Shown piece by piece: positions 8,975 to 18,853 of a stretch of 64,000 nucleotides of DNA; position 1 is the stretch's first letter; the number at the start of each line of letters is the position of its first letter. Below the pieces are notes generated by a model. The model was not told the DNA's origin. It saw only the letters and a list, made by a program, of their open reading frames with translations, and did not search any database. This stretch comes from Paraburkholderia acidipaludis NBRC 101816 (GTDB taxonomy: Bacteria > Pseudomonadota > Gammaproteobacteria > Burkholderiales > Burkholderiaceae): positions 1 to 64,000 of the forward strand of contig NZ_BAXZ01000011.1 of the NCBI RefSeq assembly GCF_000684975.1. The letters run 5' to 3'. Made by a program: the position numbers and the translations under genes.

Positions 8975-9759
8975 GCGCCGAACTTCGCAGCACCCGGCCG
9001 CAAGGCCATGAATCGACGCTCGTCCTGACGCTGTCGAATCCCGGCGCGCGCAATGCGCTGCATCCCGACATGTACGCCGCCGCCATCGAAGCGTTCGACG
9101 CCGCCGAGCGCGATGCCTCGCTGCGCGCGATCGTGCTGACCGGCGCCGACCATTTCTTCTGCGCGGGCGGCAATCTGAACCGACTGCTCGAAAACCGCGC
9201 GAAGGATCCGTCGGTGCAGGCGGCCAGCATCGACGCGCTCGCGAACTGGGTCACGGCGATGCGCCAGTGCAGCAAACCGATTATCGCCGCTGTGGAAGGC
9301 GCGGCGGCAGGCGCCGGCTTCTCGCTCGCGCTGGCCGCCGACCTCGTGGTCGCCGCCGAAGACGCGAAGTTCGTCATGTCGTATTCGCGCGTGGGCCTCA
9401 CGCCCGACGGCGGCGGCTCGTGGTTCCTCGCGCGCGCGCTGCCCCGTGCGCTCGCGACCGAGCTGATGCTGGAGGCCAAGCCGATCGGCGCGGCGCGTCT
9501 GGCAGAGCTCGGCGTCGTGAATCGCCTGGCGAAGCCGCACGGAGCGCTCGACGCCGCGCTCGCCTGGGCCGACGACCTCGCAAAGGTCTCGCCGAACTCG
9601 GCCATGCGCATCAAGGGCCTCGTCAATGCGGCGGAAACCCAGCCGCTCGCCGACCAGCTCGCGGCCGAGCGCGAGAGCTTCGTCGCCTCGCTGCATCATC
9701 GTGACGGGCTGGAAGGCATCACGGCGTTCCTCGAAAAGCGCGCTCCGGTCTACAAGTAA
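8971..9759 (+). CDS. Enoyl-CoA hydratase/isomerase family protein
   Basis: This 262-residue crotonase-fold enzyme has the two oxyanion-hole segments ADHFFCAGGNL and EGAAAGAGFSLALAADL. Length and sequence resemble the group annotated in Burkholderia as alternative-type oxepin-CoA hydrolase / enoyl-CoA hydratase. It would hydrate or isomerise an enoyl-CoA in a degradation pathway. It heads a plus-strand cluster with a histidine phosphatase, an APH-type kinase and an acyl-CoA dehydrogenase, all closely spaced, suggesting one catabolic operon. The exact substrate cannot be read from the sequence. Confidence 0.8.
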   Translation: MSAELRSTRPQGHESTLVLTLSNPGARNALHPDMYAAAIEAFDAAERDASLRAIVLTGADHFFCAGGNLNRLLENRAKDPSVQAASIDALANWVTAMRQCSKPIIAAVEGAAAGAGFSLALAADLVVAAEDAKFVMSYSRVGLTPDGGGSWFLARALPRALATELMLEAKPIGAARLAELGVVNRLAKPHGALDAALAWADDLAKVSPNSAMRIKGLVNAAETQPLADQLAAERESFVASLHHRDGLEGITAFLEKRAPVYK

Positions 9760-9772
9760 AGCGATCCGGTCA

Positions 9773-10510
9773 ATGAGCGATTTCCAGTTGCCCACGCGCC
9801 GACGCATCTTCCTGATGCGGCACGGCGACGTCACCTACTTCGACGACTCGGGCCGCGCGATCGACCCCGACACGGTGCCGCTCAACGAAAACGGCCGCGC
9901 TCAGGCAACGGCCGCCGGCCGGGCGTTCGCGTCGCAGGCGCTGCGCTTCGACCGCGTCATCGTGAGCGGCCTCAGGCGCACGGTCGAGACGGCACAGCTC
10001 GTGCTCGCCGAAACAGGTCAGCAGATCGAGCTCGAAGTCCAGCCTGCATGGGAAGAGATACGCGGCGGACGTCTCGCCGGAATCCCGCCCGACGAGGTGG
10101 AAAACGCCTTCCTGCGCGTGTTCGACGGCATCGTGCCCGAAACCACGCGCTTTCTCGGCGGCGAAACGGTAGGCGAGCTGCTCGACCGCGTGCTGCCCGA
10201 AGTCGCGAAGCTGCGCGCCGATCCCTCCTGGGATACCGCGCTGCTCGTGCTGCACGGCGGCGTGAACCGCGCGATCCTTTCGCATGCGATCACGGCGGGC
10301 GGCCGCACGTTCTTCGGACATCTGGCGCAGGCCACCGGCTGCATCAACGCGCTCGACGTCGGCCCGGCACCCGCCGACTGGGTCGTGCGCCTGCTCAATT
10401 TCTCGCCGCCGTCGCCGCTCCACCGCGACGTGCGCAACACGTCGATGGAAATGCTCTACGCGCAATTTTTGCGCTACCGCCCGCAGGGCCAGCGCACCGC
10501 GCCCCAATAG
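9773..10510 (+). CDS. Histidine phosphatase family protein (PGAM-like)
   Basis: The 245-residue protein has the phosphatase signature LMRHGD with catalytic H17, and a second His in LVLHGGVN. It belongs to the branch-2-free PGAM/phosphatase clade and would dephosphorylate a small molecule through a phosphohistidine intermediate. It begins 13 bases after the hydratase stop and ends 16 bases before the kinase start. A phosphatase in the same operon as a putative hydroxyacyl-CoA kinase may act on the phosphorylated intermediate or on side products (inference). Confidence 0.85.
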   Translation: MSDFQLPTRRRIFLMRHGDVTYFDDSGRAIDPDTVPLNENGRAQATAAGRAFASQALRFDRVIVSGLRRTVETAQLVLAETGQQIELEVQPAWEEIRGGRLAGIPPDEVENAFLRVFDGIVPETTRFLGGETVGELLDRVLPEVAKLRADPSWDTALLVLHGGVNRAILSHAITAGGRTFFGHLAQATGCINALDVGPAPADWVVRLLNFSPPSPLHRDVRNTSMEMLYAQFLRYRPQGQRTAPQ

Positions 10511-10526
10511 CATGAGGGAGACAAAT

Positions 10527-11633
10527 ATGGCGCAAGCCACCCCGGATGGAGACACCCCGAAGCAGCCCGACTACTCGGCATTCGAGGGCACGCGCCCCGT
10601 CGCGGAACGCCAGCGCTTCGACACCGAGGCGCTCGCCGCCTGGCTTGCCGCGCGCGTCGAAGGGTTCGCCGGGCCGCTGACGGTCGAGCAGTTCGCCGGC
10701 GGCCAATCGAATCCCACGTTCAAGCTCGTCACGCCGACGCGGACCTACGTGATGCGCGCCAAGCCGGGGCCGAAAGCCAGGCTGCTGCCGTCGGCGCACG
10801 CCATCGAGCGCGAATACCGCGTGATGGCGGCGCTCGGCAACACCGACGTGCCCGTCGCGAAGATGCTCGCGCTGTGCGAGGACGAAGCCGTGATCGGCCG
10901 CGCGTTCTACGTGATGGAGTTCGTCGAGGGCCGCGTGCTGTGGGACCAGTCGCTGCCCGGCATGACGCGCGCGGAACGCGCGGCGATCTACGAGGAAATG
11001 AATCGCGTGATCGCCGCGCTGCATAACGTGAAGCCGGAGGCAATCGGGCTCGGCGATTACGGCAAGCCCGGCAATTATTTCGCACGCCAGATCGATCGCT
11101 GGAGCCGCCAGTACCAGGCTTCGGAAACCGAGCCGATCGAAGCGATGCATCGCCTGATCGAGTGGCTGCCGCAGCACACGCCCGACGACACGGGCTCGCG
11201 CGTCTCGGTCGTACACGGCGACTACCGGCTCGACAACCTGATCTTCCACCCCACCGAGCCGCGCGTGCTCGCCGTGCTCGACTGGGAACTCTCGACACTG
11301 GGCGACCCGCTCGCCGACTTCTCGTATCACTGCATGGCCTGGCACGTCGATCCGGCGCAGTTTCGCGGCATAGGCGGGCTCGACTGGGCCGCGCTCGGCA
11401 TTCCGGACGAAGAGGACTACGTACGACGCTATCGCGAGCGCACCGGCCTCGAGATTCGCGGCGACTGGAACTTCTACCTGGCCTACAACATGTTCCGCAT
11501 CGCCGCGATCCTGCAGGGCATCATGAAACGCGTGGTGGACGGCACGGCGGCAAGCGCCCAGGCCGCCGACGCGGGCAGCCGCGCGCGGCCCATGGCGGAA
11601 CTCGCATGGCATTACGCACAGCAAGTCCGTTGA
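10527..11633 (+). CDS. APH-fold phosphotransferase (ACAD10/LvaA-like kinase)
   Basis: The 368-residue protein has an aminoglycoside-phosphotransferase/choline-kinase fold: a nucleotide-binding lysine near K79, the catalytic loop HGDYRLDN (H230, D232, N237) and the metal-binding DWE (D252). AGGGAG sits 6 bases before the ATG at 10527. It resembles the kinase domain of ACAD10/ACAD11 and the LvaA protein of levulinate catabolism. These phosphorylate the 4-hydroxyl of a hydroxyacyl-CoA so that a partner acyl-CoA dehydrogenase can eliminate phosphate. The next gene is exactly such a dehydrogenase, which supports a paired role; an aminoglycoside resistance role is unlikely. Confidence 0.8.
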   Translation: MAQATPDGDTPKQPDYSAFEGTRPVAERQRFDTEALAAWLAARVEGFAGPLTVEQFAGGQSNPTFKLVTPTRTYVMRAKPGPKARLLPSAHAIEREYRVMAALGNTDVPVAKMLALCEDEAVIGRAFYVMEFVEGRVLWDQSLPGMTRAERAAIYEEMNRVIAALHNVKPEAIGLGDYGKPGNYFARQIDRWSRQYQASETEPIEAMHRLIEWLPQHTPDDTGSRVSVVHGDYRLDNLIFHPTEPRVLAVLDWELSTLGDPLADFSYHCMAWHVDPAQFRGIGGLDWAALGIPDEEDYVRRYRERTGLEIRGDWNFYLAYNMFRIAAILQGIMKRVVDGTAASAQAADAGSRARPMAELAWHYAQQVR

Positions 11634-11684
11634 CGTCACGGCAACGATAGCGGCACGACAGATCATTTCAAGGCGAGGTCACAG

Positions 11685-12944
<1,260 letters not shown>

Positions 12945-13018
12945 AACCGCGCGCTGCCTGCCCGGCTGCGATCCACGCGCCGGGCAGGCGCCCTCTCGAC
13001 GCCGTCTACGGCAACAGG

Positions 13019-13390
13019 TCAGCTAGTCGCCGCGAACGAGCGCTCCACGCGCGCCAGCGCACGCCGCCGGATCCAGCCGCTCGCCGCGCGTATCGCCAGC
13101 CAGTAAGGCGTCATCGCCATGCGTGTGCGCCACGTCGGGCAATAGACGAACGTTTCCGTGCGCAGCCGGTAACGGTCCGGCCCGCATGGCTGCGCCTCGA
13201 ACCGCAACACCAGCTTCGCCACGTCAGGACGACTCCCGCTCAGAAAAGCCTCGGCGTCGGCAATCGCGACGAGCCCGAAATCGGGCCGCCAGAACCGGCC
13301 GACGAGCCCCAGCGAGACCGCGTCCTCGTCCCTGCTCAGCAGCGCCTGCCGAACTATGCTAATTTCCGCGAGATTCGGCGAGGCGCCCAA
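13019..13390 (-). pseudogene. N-terminally truncated SRPBCC/DUF2867-like protein
   Basis: The frame encodes about 123 residues that resemble the C-terminal two thirds of a SRPBCC-like family of about 190 residues (LGLVGRFWRP, TETFVYCPTWRTRMAM, YW). The expected N-terminal third is absent. The only possible early start is a TTG without a ribosome site, and the missing part would lie inside the divergent GST gene. I therefore call it a decayed remnant. It could be a functional short protein if the TTG is used. Confidence 0.5.
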
Positions 13391-13429
13391 GGCGCTCCCG
13401 CCGCCCTTCTATCGCGCCATGGAGCCACG

Positions 13430-14131
13430 ATGATCGACGTCTACAGCTGGGCCACGCCGAACGGCCACAAAGTCCACATCATGCTGGAGGAGACCGGCCT
13501 CGAATACCGGGTGCATCCGGTCGATATCGGCGCGGGCGACCAGTTCCAGCCCGACTTCCTCGCCATCAGCCCGAACAACAAGATTCCGGCGATCGTCGAT
13601 ACGGAAGGTCCGGCGCGCGAGGACGGCAAGCCGTTTTCGCTGTTCGAATCGGGCGCCATCCTCATCTATCTCGCCGCAAAGACCGGCAAGTTCATGCCCG
13701 AGGATCTCGCCGCGCGCTACGACGTGCTGCAGTGGGTCATGTTCCAGATGGGCGGCCTCGGGCCGATGCTCGGCCAGGCGCACCATTTCCGTATCTACGC
13801 GCCGGAGAAGATCGAGTACGCCGTCAATCGCTATACGAACGAAGCGAAGCGGCTCTACAACGTGATGGATACGCAGCTCGGCAAGACCGAGTATCTGGCG
13901 GGCAATGACTACACCATCGCCGATATCGCCGCGTTCCCGTGGACGCGTTCGTGGCAAAACCAGGGTATCGACCTCGACGCACTGCCGAACGTGAAGCGCT
14001 GGCACGAAGCCATTGCGGCGCGCCCGGCGGTCAAGCGCGGCGTCGAAGTGCTCGCTTCGGCGCGCAAGCCCATTACCGACGATAAAGCACGCGAGGTGCT
14101 GTTCGGCGCGACGCAGTACAAGAAGCACTGA
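13430..14131 (+). CDS. Glutathione S-transferase, YghU/YfcG-like
   Basis: This 233-residue protein starts MIDVYSWATPNGHKV and has NNKIPAIVD and ESGAILIYLA, typical of the Nu-class bacterial GSTs YfcG and YghU (disulfide-bond reductases using glutathione). The T/N-rich N-terminus (ATPNG) replaces the catalytic Tyr/Ser/Cys of other classes, as in that group. GGAG sits 5 bases before the ATG. It is a single gene closed by a bidirectional terminator. Confidence 0.85.
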   Translation: MIDVYSWATPNGHKVHIMLEETGLEYRVHPVDIGAGDQFQPDFLAISPNNKIPAIVDTEGPAREDGKPFSLFESGAILIYLAAKTGKFMPEDLAARYDVLQWVMFQMGGLGPMLGQAHHFRIYAPEKIEYAVNRYTNEAKRLYNVMDTQLGKTEYLAGNDYTIADIAAFPWTRSWQNQGIDLDALPNVKRWHEAIAARPAVKRGVEVLASARKPITDDKAREVLFGATQYKKH

Positions 14132-14160
14132 GCCTCGCGCGCCAACGAAGCCTGCAAAAA

Positions 14161-14197
14161 AGGGGTGTCCGGCCTTCGCGGCCGAACACCCCTTCTT
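14161..14197. terminator. Bidirectional terminator between GST and MaoC genes
   Basis: A stem of 13 pairs with one mismatch (14161-14174 with 14180-14193) has a loop of five bases, preceded by an A run and followed by TTCTT. It lies between convergent genes and can serve both strands. Confidence 0.8.
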
Positions 14198-14219
14198 CAT
14201 TCATTGCGCGCAGATGCGC

Positions 14220-14690
14220 TCAGAAAAAATGCCGCGTGAGAAACTCCGCGACGCACGCGGGCCGCTCGCTGCCTTCAAGCTCGACGGTCACGTGCCACGT
14301 GACCTGCACGCCATCGCCGCCAACCTCGCTCACCTCCTTCACGCCAAAACGCGCCCGCACCTTCGCCCCCACGGGCACCGGTGAAGTGAAGCGCACGCGA
14401 TTGAGCCCGTAGTTGACGCCCATGCGCTGGCGCATCTGCACCGTCTGCTCGAGCAGCGCGGGAATCAGCGAAAGCGTGAGAAAACCATGCGCGATCGGAC
14501 CGCCGAACGGCGACTCGCGGCGGGCACGTTCCGCGTCAACGTGAATCCACTGATGGTCGCCGGTGGCATCGGCAAAGCCCAGCACCTGCGGCTCGCCCAC
14601 CTCGATCCAGCCGCTCACGAACGGCGCGCCGCCCGCGAGCGCACGCAGCGCGGCAAGATCGGCGATCTGCACGACACCGCTCTCGCTCAT
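14220..14690 (-). CDS. MaoC-family (R)-specific enoyl-CoA hydratase
   Basis: This 156-residue hot-dog-fold protein carries the hydratase motif with catalytic Asp and His (ATGDHQWIH) and the following FGGPIAHGFLTLSL. It hydrates trans-2-enoyl-CoA to (R)-3-hydroxyacyl-CoA, or acts on a related intermediate. It overlaps the previous gene by 4 bases (ATGA), so translation is probably coupled. It is the last gene of the operon starting at DUF1178. With the neighbouring MaoC protein it may form a heteromer or serve a second step. Confidence 0.88.
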   Translation of the reverse strand: MSESGVVQIADLAALRALAGGAPFVSGWIEVGEPQVLGFADATGDHQWIHVDAERARRESPFGGPIAHGFLTLSLIPALLEQTVQMRQRMGVNYGLNRVRFTSPVPVGAKVRARFGVKEVSEVGGDGVQVTWHVTVELEGSERPACVAEFLTRHFF

Positions 14691-15160
14691 GATGCGCTCC
14701 CGGTTTGGCTCGCGCCGGGATGGCGCAACCCGAACAGCCCTTTGGAGCGCACGGTCACGATGATCTCACCGTGCTGATTGACGCCGTCCCAGCGCGTTTC
14801 GACGATACCGCGATCGGGCTTGCTCTCCGACACGCGCTTGCTGACGATGGTGTTCTTCATCGTCAGCGTATCGCCAACGCGCGTCGGCTTGAGCCAGCGA
14901 ATCTCGTCGACGCCAGGCGAGCCCATCGAAGTCGAGTCGCGCAGGAAGTGGCGCACGAGCATGCCCATCATGACCGAACACGTGTGCCAGCCGCTCGCCA
15001 CGAGGCCGCCGAACATCGACGCATCGCCGCCCGCCTCGCTCACGTGGAACGGCTGCGGATCGAACTGCTCCGCGAAATGCACGATCTCGTCGCGCGTGAA
15101 GGTATGCGAGCCGACTTCATACGTCTTGCCCACTTCCAGGTCTTCGTAGCTCAAACCCAT
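14687..15160 (-). CDS. MaoC-family dehydratase
   Basis: This 157-residue hot-dog-fold protein has FAEQFDPQPFHV and FGGLVASGWHT, in which D and H occupy the hydratase active-site positions. The ATG at 15160 is preferred because GGGAAG lies just upstream. A GTG at 15193 overlapping the previous stop codon is the alternative (168 residues). The distinct second MaoC gene suggests different chain lengths or a two-subunit enzyme. Operon context: acyl-CoA dehydrogenases upstream, a second MaoC downstream. Confidence 0.85.
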   Translation of the reverse strand: MGLSYEDLEVGKTYEVGSHTFTRDEIVHFAEQFDPQPFHVSEAGGDASMFGGLVASGWHTCSVMMGMLVRHFLRDSTSMGSPGVDEIRWLKPTRVGDTLTMKNTIVSKRVSESKPDRGIVETRWDGVNQHGEIIVTVRSKGLFGLRHPGASQTGSAS

Positions 15161-15189
15161 CGTTGCTTCCCTCGCTGCTGCCGCGGCGC

Positions 15190-16329
15190 TCACGCCGCCG
15201 CCTTCGCAAAGCCCGGCAGCGCGGCAAACCGCTCCAGATGATGATCGACGTCGCCAAGCGTCGTGTCGATGATCGTGAGGCGCTTGAACAGATGCGCCGC
15301 GGCGACCTCGTTGGTGACGCCCATGCCGCCGTGCAGCTGCACGGCCTGCTGGCCGACGTAACGCGCCGCCTGCCCCACCCGCACCTTCGCGGCCGAAATC
15401 GTGCGGCGGCGCTCTTCCGGCGACTCGCTACTGTAACGCGCCGCGGCCAGATACGTGAGCGAGCGCGCCTGCTCGGCATGGATCAGCATTTCTGCCATGC
15501 GATGCTGGAGGGCCTGAAAACGCGCGATCGGCACGCCGAATTGCTGCCGCGTTTTCGTGTACTCGACGGTCGCATGATTGAGCGCATCCATCGCGCCGAC
15601 GGCTTCCGCGCACAGCAGGAAGGTCGCGTAGTCGGCGATCTGCCCGAGCGTTGCCGCGCCCACCGAAGCATCGCCCAGGCGCCGCGCGGGCGTGCCGTCG
15701 AACTTCAGCGTCGCGGCGCGCTGATTGTCGATCGTGCGGTAATCGCTCACCGCGACCCCGCCGGCGTCGCGGGCCACGACAAACAGTGCGATTTCGCCGC
15801 CAAGACGCGCCGGCACGATCCAGTAGTCGGCCTGAGCGCCATGCTGAACGACGGACTTGGCGCCCGAAAGCGCGAAGCCGTTGCCGGTTTCCTTGGCCGT
15901 GGTCTCGATCGAGAACAGGTCGTAGCGCGCATTGGGCTCGTGGAACGCAACGGCAAGACGCGCCTCGCCCGACGCCACGCGTTCGAGCAGCTGCGCGTTC
16001 TCCGGTTGCGCGCCTTGGTTTCCGTGGTCCGCGAGCCTGAGCGCCTCGACGCCCACGGCCGTCGCCCAATACGGCTCGACTACGAGCGCGCGGCCGAGCT
16101 CCTGCATGACGACCAGCATGTCGAACGGCGTGCCGTCGAAGCCGCCCTGCTCCGCCGGCACCGGCAGCGCCGTGAGACCGAGTTCGACGAACGCGCTCCA
16201 GTGATCGGCCGAGACGCCTTCGGGCGTCTTCACGATCGCCTGGCGCGCTTCGAAACCGTAGTTCTTGTCGAGATAGCGACGCAATGCGTCGGTGAGTTGC
16301 TGTTGCTCTTCGGTGAAATTGAAGTTCAT
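15190..16329 (-). CDS. Acyl-CoA dehydrogenase family protein (short)
   Basis: This 379-residue acyl-CoA dehydrogenase fold protein begins MNFNFTEEQQQLTDAL. Compared with the upstream paralogue its middle domain is diverged, and the usual substrate-binding MTEP motif is replaced by LAVAFHEPNARY. Such proteins often occur as the second subunit of alpha2-beta2 heterotetrameric dehydrogenases acting on bulky or sterol-type acyl-CoAs. It follows the longer dehydrogenase gene by 10 bases. A heteromer with that protein is an inference from context. Confidence 0.85.
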   Translation of the reverse strand: MNFNFTEEQQQLTDALRRYLDKNYGFEARQAIVKTPEGVSADHWSAFVELGLTALPVPAEQGGFDGTPFDMLVVMQELGRALVVEPYWATAVGVEALRLADHGNQGAQPENAQLLERVASGEARLAVAFHEPNARYDLFSIETTAKETGNGFALSGAKSVVQHGAQADYWIVPARLGGEIALFVVARDAGGVAVSDYRTIDNQRAATLKFDGTPARRLGDASVGAATLGQIADYATFLLCAEAVGAMDALNHATVEYTKTRQQFGVPIARFQALQHRMAEMLIHAEQARSLTYLAAARYSSESPEERRRTISAAKVRVGQAARYVGQQAVQLHGGMGVTNEVAAAHLFKRLTIIDTTLGDVDHHLERFAALPGFAKAAA

Positions 16330-16339
16330 GCGCCGCTCC

Positions 16340-17548
16340 TCAAAGCCCCAGGATCATCTGCGAGATGATGTTCTTCTGGATTTCGTTCGACCCGCCGTAG
16401 ATCGACGTCTTGCGATAGTTGAAGTAGTAAGCCGCGAGCGGGGCCGCGTCGTCGTCGCCGCCCGCTGCGTGGGCATCTTCGCCTTCGAGGAAAGCCGGAT
16501 CGAACGGGGCGGCGAGCGGGCCGACCGCGTCGACCATCAGCTCGGTCAGCGCCTGCTGAACCTCGGTGCCCTTGATCTTGAGCATGGACGCCTCGGGGCC
16601 GGGCCCGCGTCCGGCGCCTTCGCTCGCGATCACGCGTTCGACGGTCACCTCCAGCGCCATCAGCTCGATCTCGACGGCCGCGACGCGCGCCGCGAAGAGC
16701 GGATCTTCGAGCAGCGGTTTGCCGTTCTTCTTCTGCTTGAGCGCGAGCTTCTTGAGGAATGCGAGTTCGCGCTTCGAGGCGCCCACGCGAGCGATGCCCG
16801 TGCGCTCGTGGCCGAGCAGGTACTTCGCATAGGTCCAGCCGCGATTCTCCTCGCCCACCCGATTTTCGACGGGGACCTTCACGTCCTCGAAGAACACTTC
16901 GTTCACCTCATGCTCTTCGTCGAGCATGATGATCGGACGCACGGTAATGCCTGGCGTCTTCATGTCGATCAGCAGGAACGAGATCCCTTCCTGCTTCTTC
17001 GCGGCCGGGTCGGTGCGCACGAGGCAGAACATCATGTCGGCGTGCTGGCCGAGCGTGGTCCAGGTCTTCTGGCCGTTCACGACGTAGTGATCGCCCGAAT
17101 CGTCCTGGACCCGGACGGCGCGCGTGCGCAGCGAAGCGAGGTCGGACCCGGAGCCGGGCTCGGAGTAGCCCTGGCACCACCAGTCGGTTCCCGCCAGGAT
17201 GCGCGGCAGGTAGTAGCGCTTCTGCGCTTCGTTGCCGTACTTCATGATCACCGGCGCGACCATCGACACGCCGAATGGCAGCACCGGCGGCGCGCCGATG
17301 CGTGCGCATTCTTCGTCCCAGATATGACGCCGGGCGGTGTTCCAGCCCGGGCCGCCGTACTCCACGGGCCACGCGGGCGCGGACCAGCCGCGTTGACCGA
17401 GCAGCTTGTGCCAGCTCGCGATGTCGTCGCGACTCAGACGTTTGTGGTTGAGAATCTTCTCGCGCGCGGCTTGAGGCACGTTAGCCTCGAGCCAGGCGCG
17501 GATTTCGGCGCGGAATGCGTCGTCGGCGGGGGAATAATCGAGATCCAT
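16340..17548 (-). CDS. Acyl-CoA dehydrogenase family protein (long)
   Basis: This 402-residue protein begins MDLDYSPADDAFRAEIR, has the flavin and substrate motifs YSEPGSGSDLAS and GQKTWTT, and ends with the family C-terminus (YGGSNEIQKNIISQMILGL). The start at 17548 has GGAG 9 bases upstream; the frame is open further 5' but not coding. The sequence resembles the large-subunit type paired with a diverged dehydrogenase, as here. It probably oxidises a branched, cyclic or side-chain acyl-CoA; the substrate is not readable. Confidence 0.88.
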   Translation of the reverse strand: MDLDYSPADDAFRAEIRAWLEANVPQAAREKILNHKRLSRDDIASWHKLLGQRGWSAPAWPVEYGGPGWNTARRHIWDEECARIGAPPVLPFGVSMVAPVIMKYGNEAQKRYYLPRILAGTDWWCQGYSEPGSGSDLASLRTRAVRVQDDSGDHYVVNGQKTWTTLGQHADMMFCLVRTDPAAKKQEGISFLLIDMKTPGITVRPIIMLDEEHEVNEVFFEDVKVPVENRVGEENRGWTYAKYLLGHERTGIARVGASKRELAFLKKLALKQKKNGKPLLEDPLFAARVAAVEIELMALEVTVERVIASEGAGRGPGPEASMLKIKGTEVQQALTELMVDAVGPLAAPFDPAFLEGEDAHAAGGDDDAAPLAAYYFNYRKTSIYGGSNEIQKNIISQMILGL

Positions 17549-17610
17549 GCGCAGTGTCTCCTGGCCGCGGCCGGTGCGACAAACCCGCGCCGCGGCGAAG
17601 ACCCGCATGG

Positions 17611-18045
17611 CTACTGCAGCGAGTCCTTCAGCGCGGCCGGAACCGGCAGCGGCATCACGTCGATGCCTTCTTCGGCGAGGGCTTGCGCATCTTCCGCGGA
17701 AGCGACCCCGCGGATGTTGCGCGACGGCGCTTCGTTGTAGTGAATACGCCGCGCCTCCTCGGCGAAACGGTCGCCCACGTTCTCCGTCTTCTCCAGGACC
17801 TCGCGCAGTGCACGCATCGCCTTTGCCTGCCAATGCGCCGCTCCGTCCGGGGCGGGCCGCTGGCTTGCCTCGGTGACACCCGACAGATTCAGCCGGGGGG
17901 CGGACGGCAGGCGGCTCACTTCTTTGGCGCCGCACAGCGGACATTCGACCAGCTTGCGGGAGAGCTGCGACTCGAAGTCGTCAGCGGACGCGAACCAGCC
18001 TTCGAACCGATGGCCGTCTGGGCACTGTAAATCGAGAACCTTCAT
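17611..18045 (-). CDS. DUF1178 family protein
   Basis: The 144-residue protein begins MKVLDLQCPDGHRFEGWF and contains a CPLCG motif; together the cysteines suggest a rubredoxin-like or zinc-ribbon N-terminus, as known for DUF1178. The C-terminal half is helical. Function unknown. It is the first gene behind the palindromic operator at 18.09 kb, so it may be coregulated with the acyl-CoA genes that start 62 bases downstream. Confidence 0.88.
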   Translation of the reverse strand: MKVLDLQCPDGHRFEGWFASADDFESQLSRKLVECPLCGAKEVSRLPSAPRLNLSGVTEASQRPAPDGAAHWQAKAMRALREVLEKTENVGDRFAEEARRIHYNEAPSRNIRGVASAEDAQALAEEGIDVMPLPVPAALKDSLQ

Positions 18046-18067
18046 GGGGAATCGGGGCTTGGCAACG

Positions 18068-18109
18068 AGTGTAGCGCAAAATGACGATTTATGAACGACC
18101 GTTCGTAAA
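18068..18109 (-). promoter_or_regulatory. Candidate promoter with TetR-type palindromic operator
   Basis: A 22-bp imperfect palindrome spans 18088-18109, with core GAACGACCGTTC (18093-18104) flanked by TTTA and TAAA. It overlaps a -35-like TTCATA (18090-18095) that is 16 bases from a -10-like TACACT (18068-18073) on the minus strand. Transcription would start about 16 bases before DUF1178. The core matches the site at 8862-8873 in 10 of 12 positions. The layout indicates repression of the acyl-CoA operon by a TetR-type regulator sensing an acyl-CoA (inference). Confidence 0.6.
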
Positions 18110-18177
18110 TTTTCCGGCAGGCCGTTCTCGGCGTAACCATTTATTGTAGCGCTGCGTAGCTTGCGCCGCTCATGCCC

Positions 18178-18768
18178 TCAACCCTGCTCGATCTTGCCCA
18201 GCGGCCAGGTTCCCGAGAGTGCCTTCTCGAGCCAGAACGTGCCGATGATCGTCTTGACGTCGGTGATCTTTCCGTTGCGCACCCATTCGAGCAGTTCCGG
18301 CACGGTCGCCGTGAATGTCTCCAGGAACTCGCCCTCGTCGAGTTTCGCCTCGCCCGCGGTCAAACCGCGTGCGAGATAGATGTCGATGAATTCCGTCGAG
18401 TACGAGATGACCGGGTGAATCTGGGTCAGATAGATATACTCGCGCGCCGTATAGCCCGTCTCCTCCTGGAGTTCGCGTTTCGCGCAGGCCAGCGCCCCTT
18501 CCTGCGGGTCGAGCTTGCCGGCCGGAAACTCGGTCATCACGCGCGAGAGCGGATAGCGGTATTGACGCTCCATCAGCACACGGCCATCGTCGAAGAGTGG
18601 GATCACCATCACCGCGCCCGGGTGCACGACGAATTCGCGCGTCGCGTGCTTGCCGTCGGGCAACGCTACCGTGTCGCGTTTGAGGGTCAGGAAGTTGCCC
18701 GAATAGAGCGTCGTACTTTCCACGCACGTCTCGGCGAGTGCCGGTTCGTGTTTCTGATGTTCAGCCAT
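18178..18768 (-). CDS. NUDIX hydrolase, ADP-ribose pyrophosphatase type
   Basis: The 196-residue protein carries a complete Nudix box (from GKLDPQEGALAC to RELQEETGY) with the catalytic REXXEE. The N-terminal beta domain (FLTLKRDTVALPDGK) and overall length are those of NudF-type ADP-ribose pyrophosphatases. It would hydrolyse ADP-ribose or a similar nucleotide sugar. It lies 85 bases after the DUF2818 gene at the end of the complex I operon and is probably read as its tail. Confidence 0.88.
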   Translation of the reverse strand: MAEHQKHEPALAETCVESTTLYSGNFLTLKRDTVALPDGKHATREFVVHPGAVMVIPLFDDGRVLMERQYRYPLSRVMTEFPAGKLDPQEGALACAKRELQEETGYTAREYIYLTQIHPVISYSTEFIDIYLARGLTAGEAKLDEGEFLETFTATVPELLEWVRNGKITDVKTIIGTFWLEKALSGTWPLGKIEQG

Positions 18769-18853
18769 TTTGAGCCTCTGGATAGCGCACAGGTGCGGCA
18801 ATGCAAAGAGAGTGCCCGCGCCTCGTGACAAAACGAGGCGCGCTGGACGCAGA

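Noticed and set aside
10527..11633. Aminoglycoside resistance by the APH-fold protein
   Set aside because: Operon context with acyl-CoA enzymes and similarity to ACAD10/LvaA kinases make a catabolic role far more likely.
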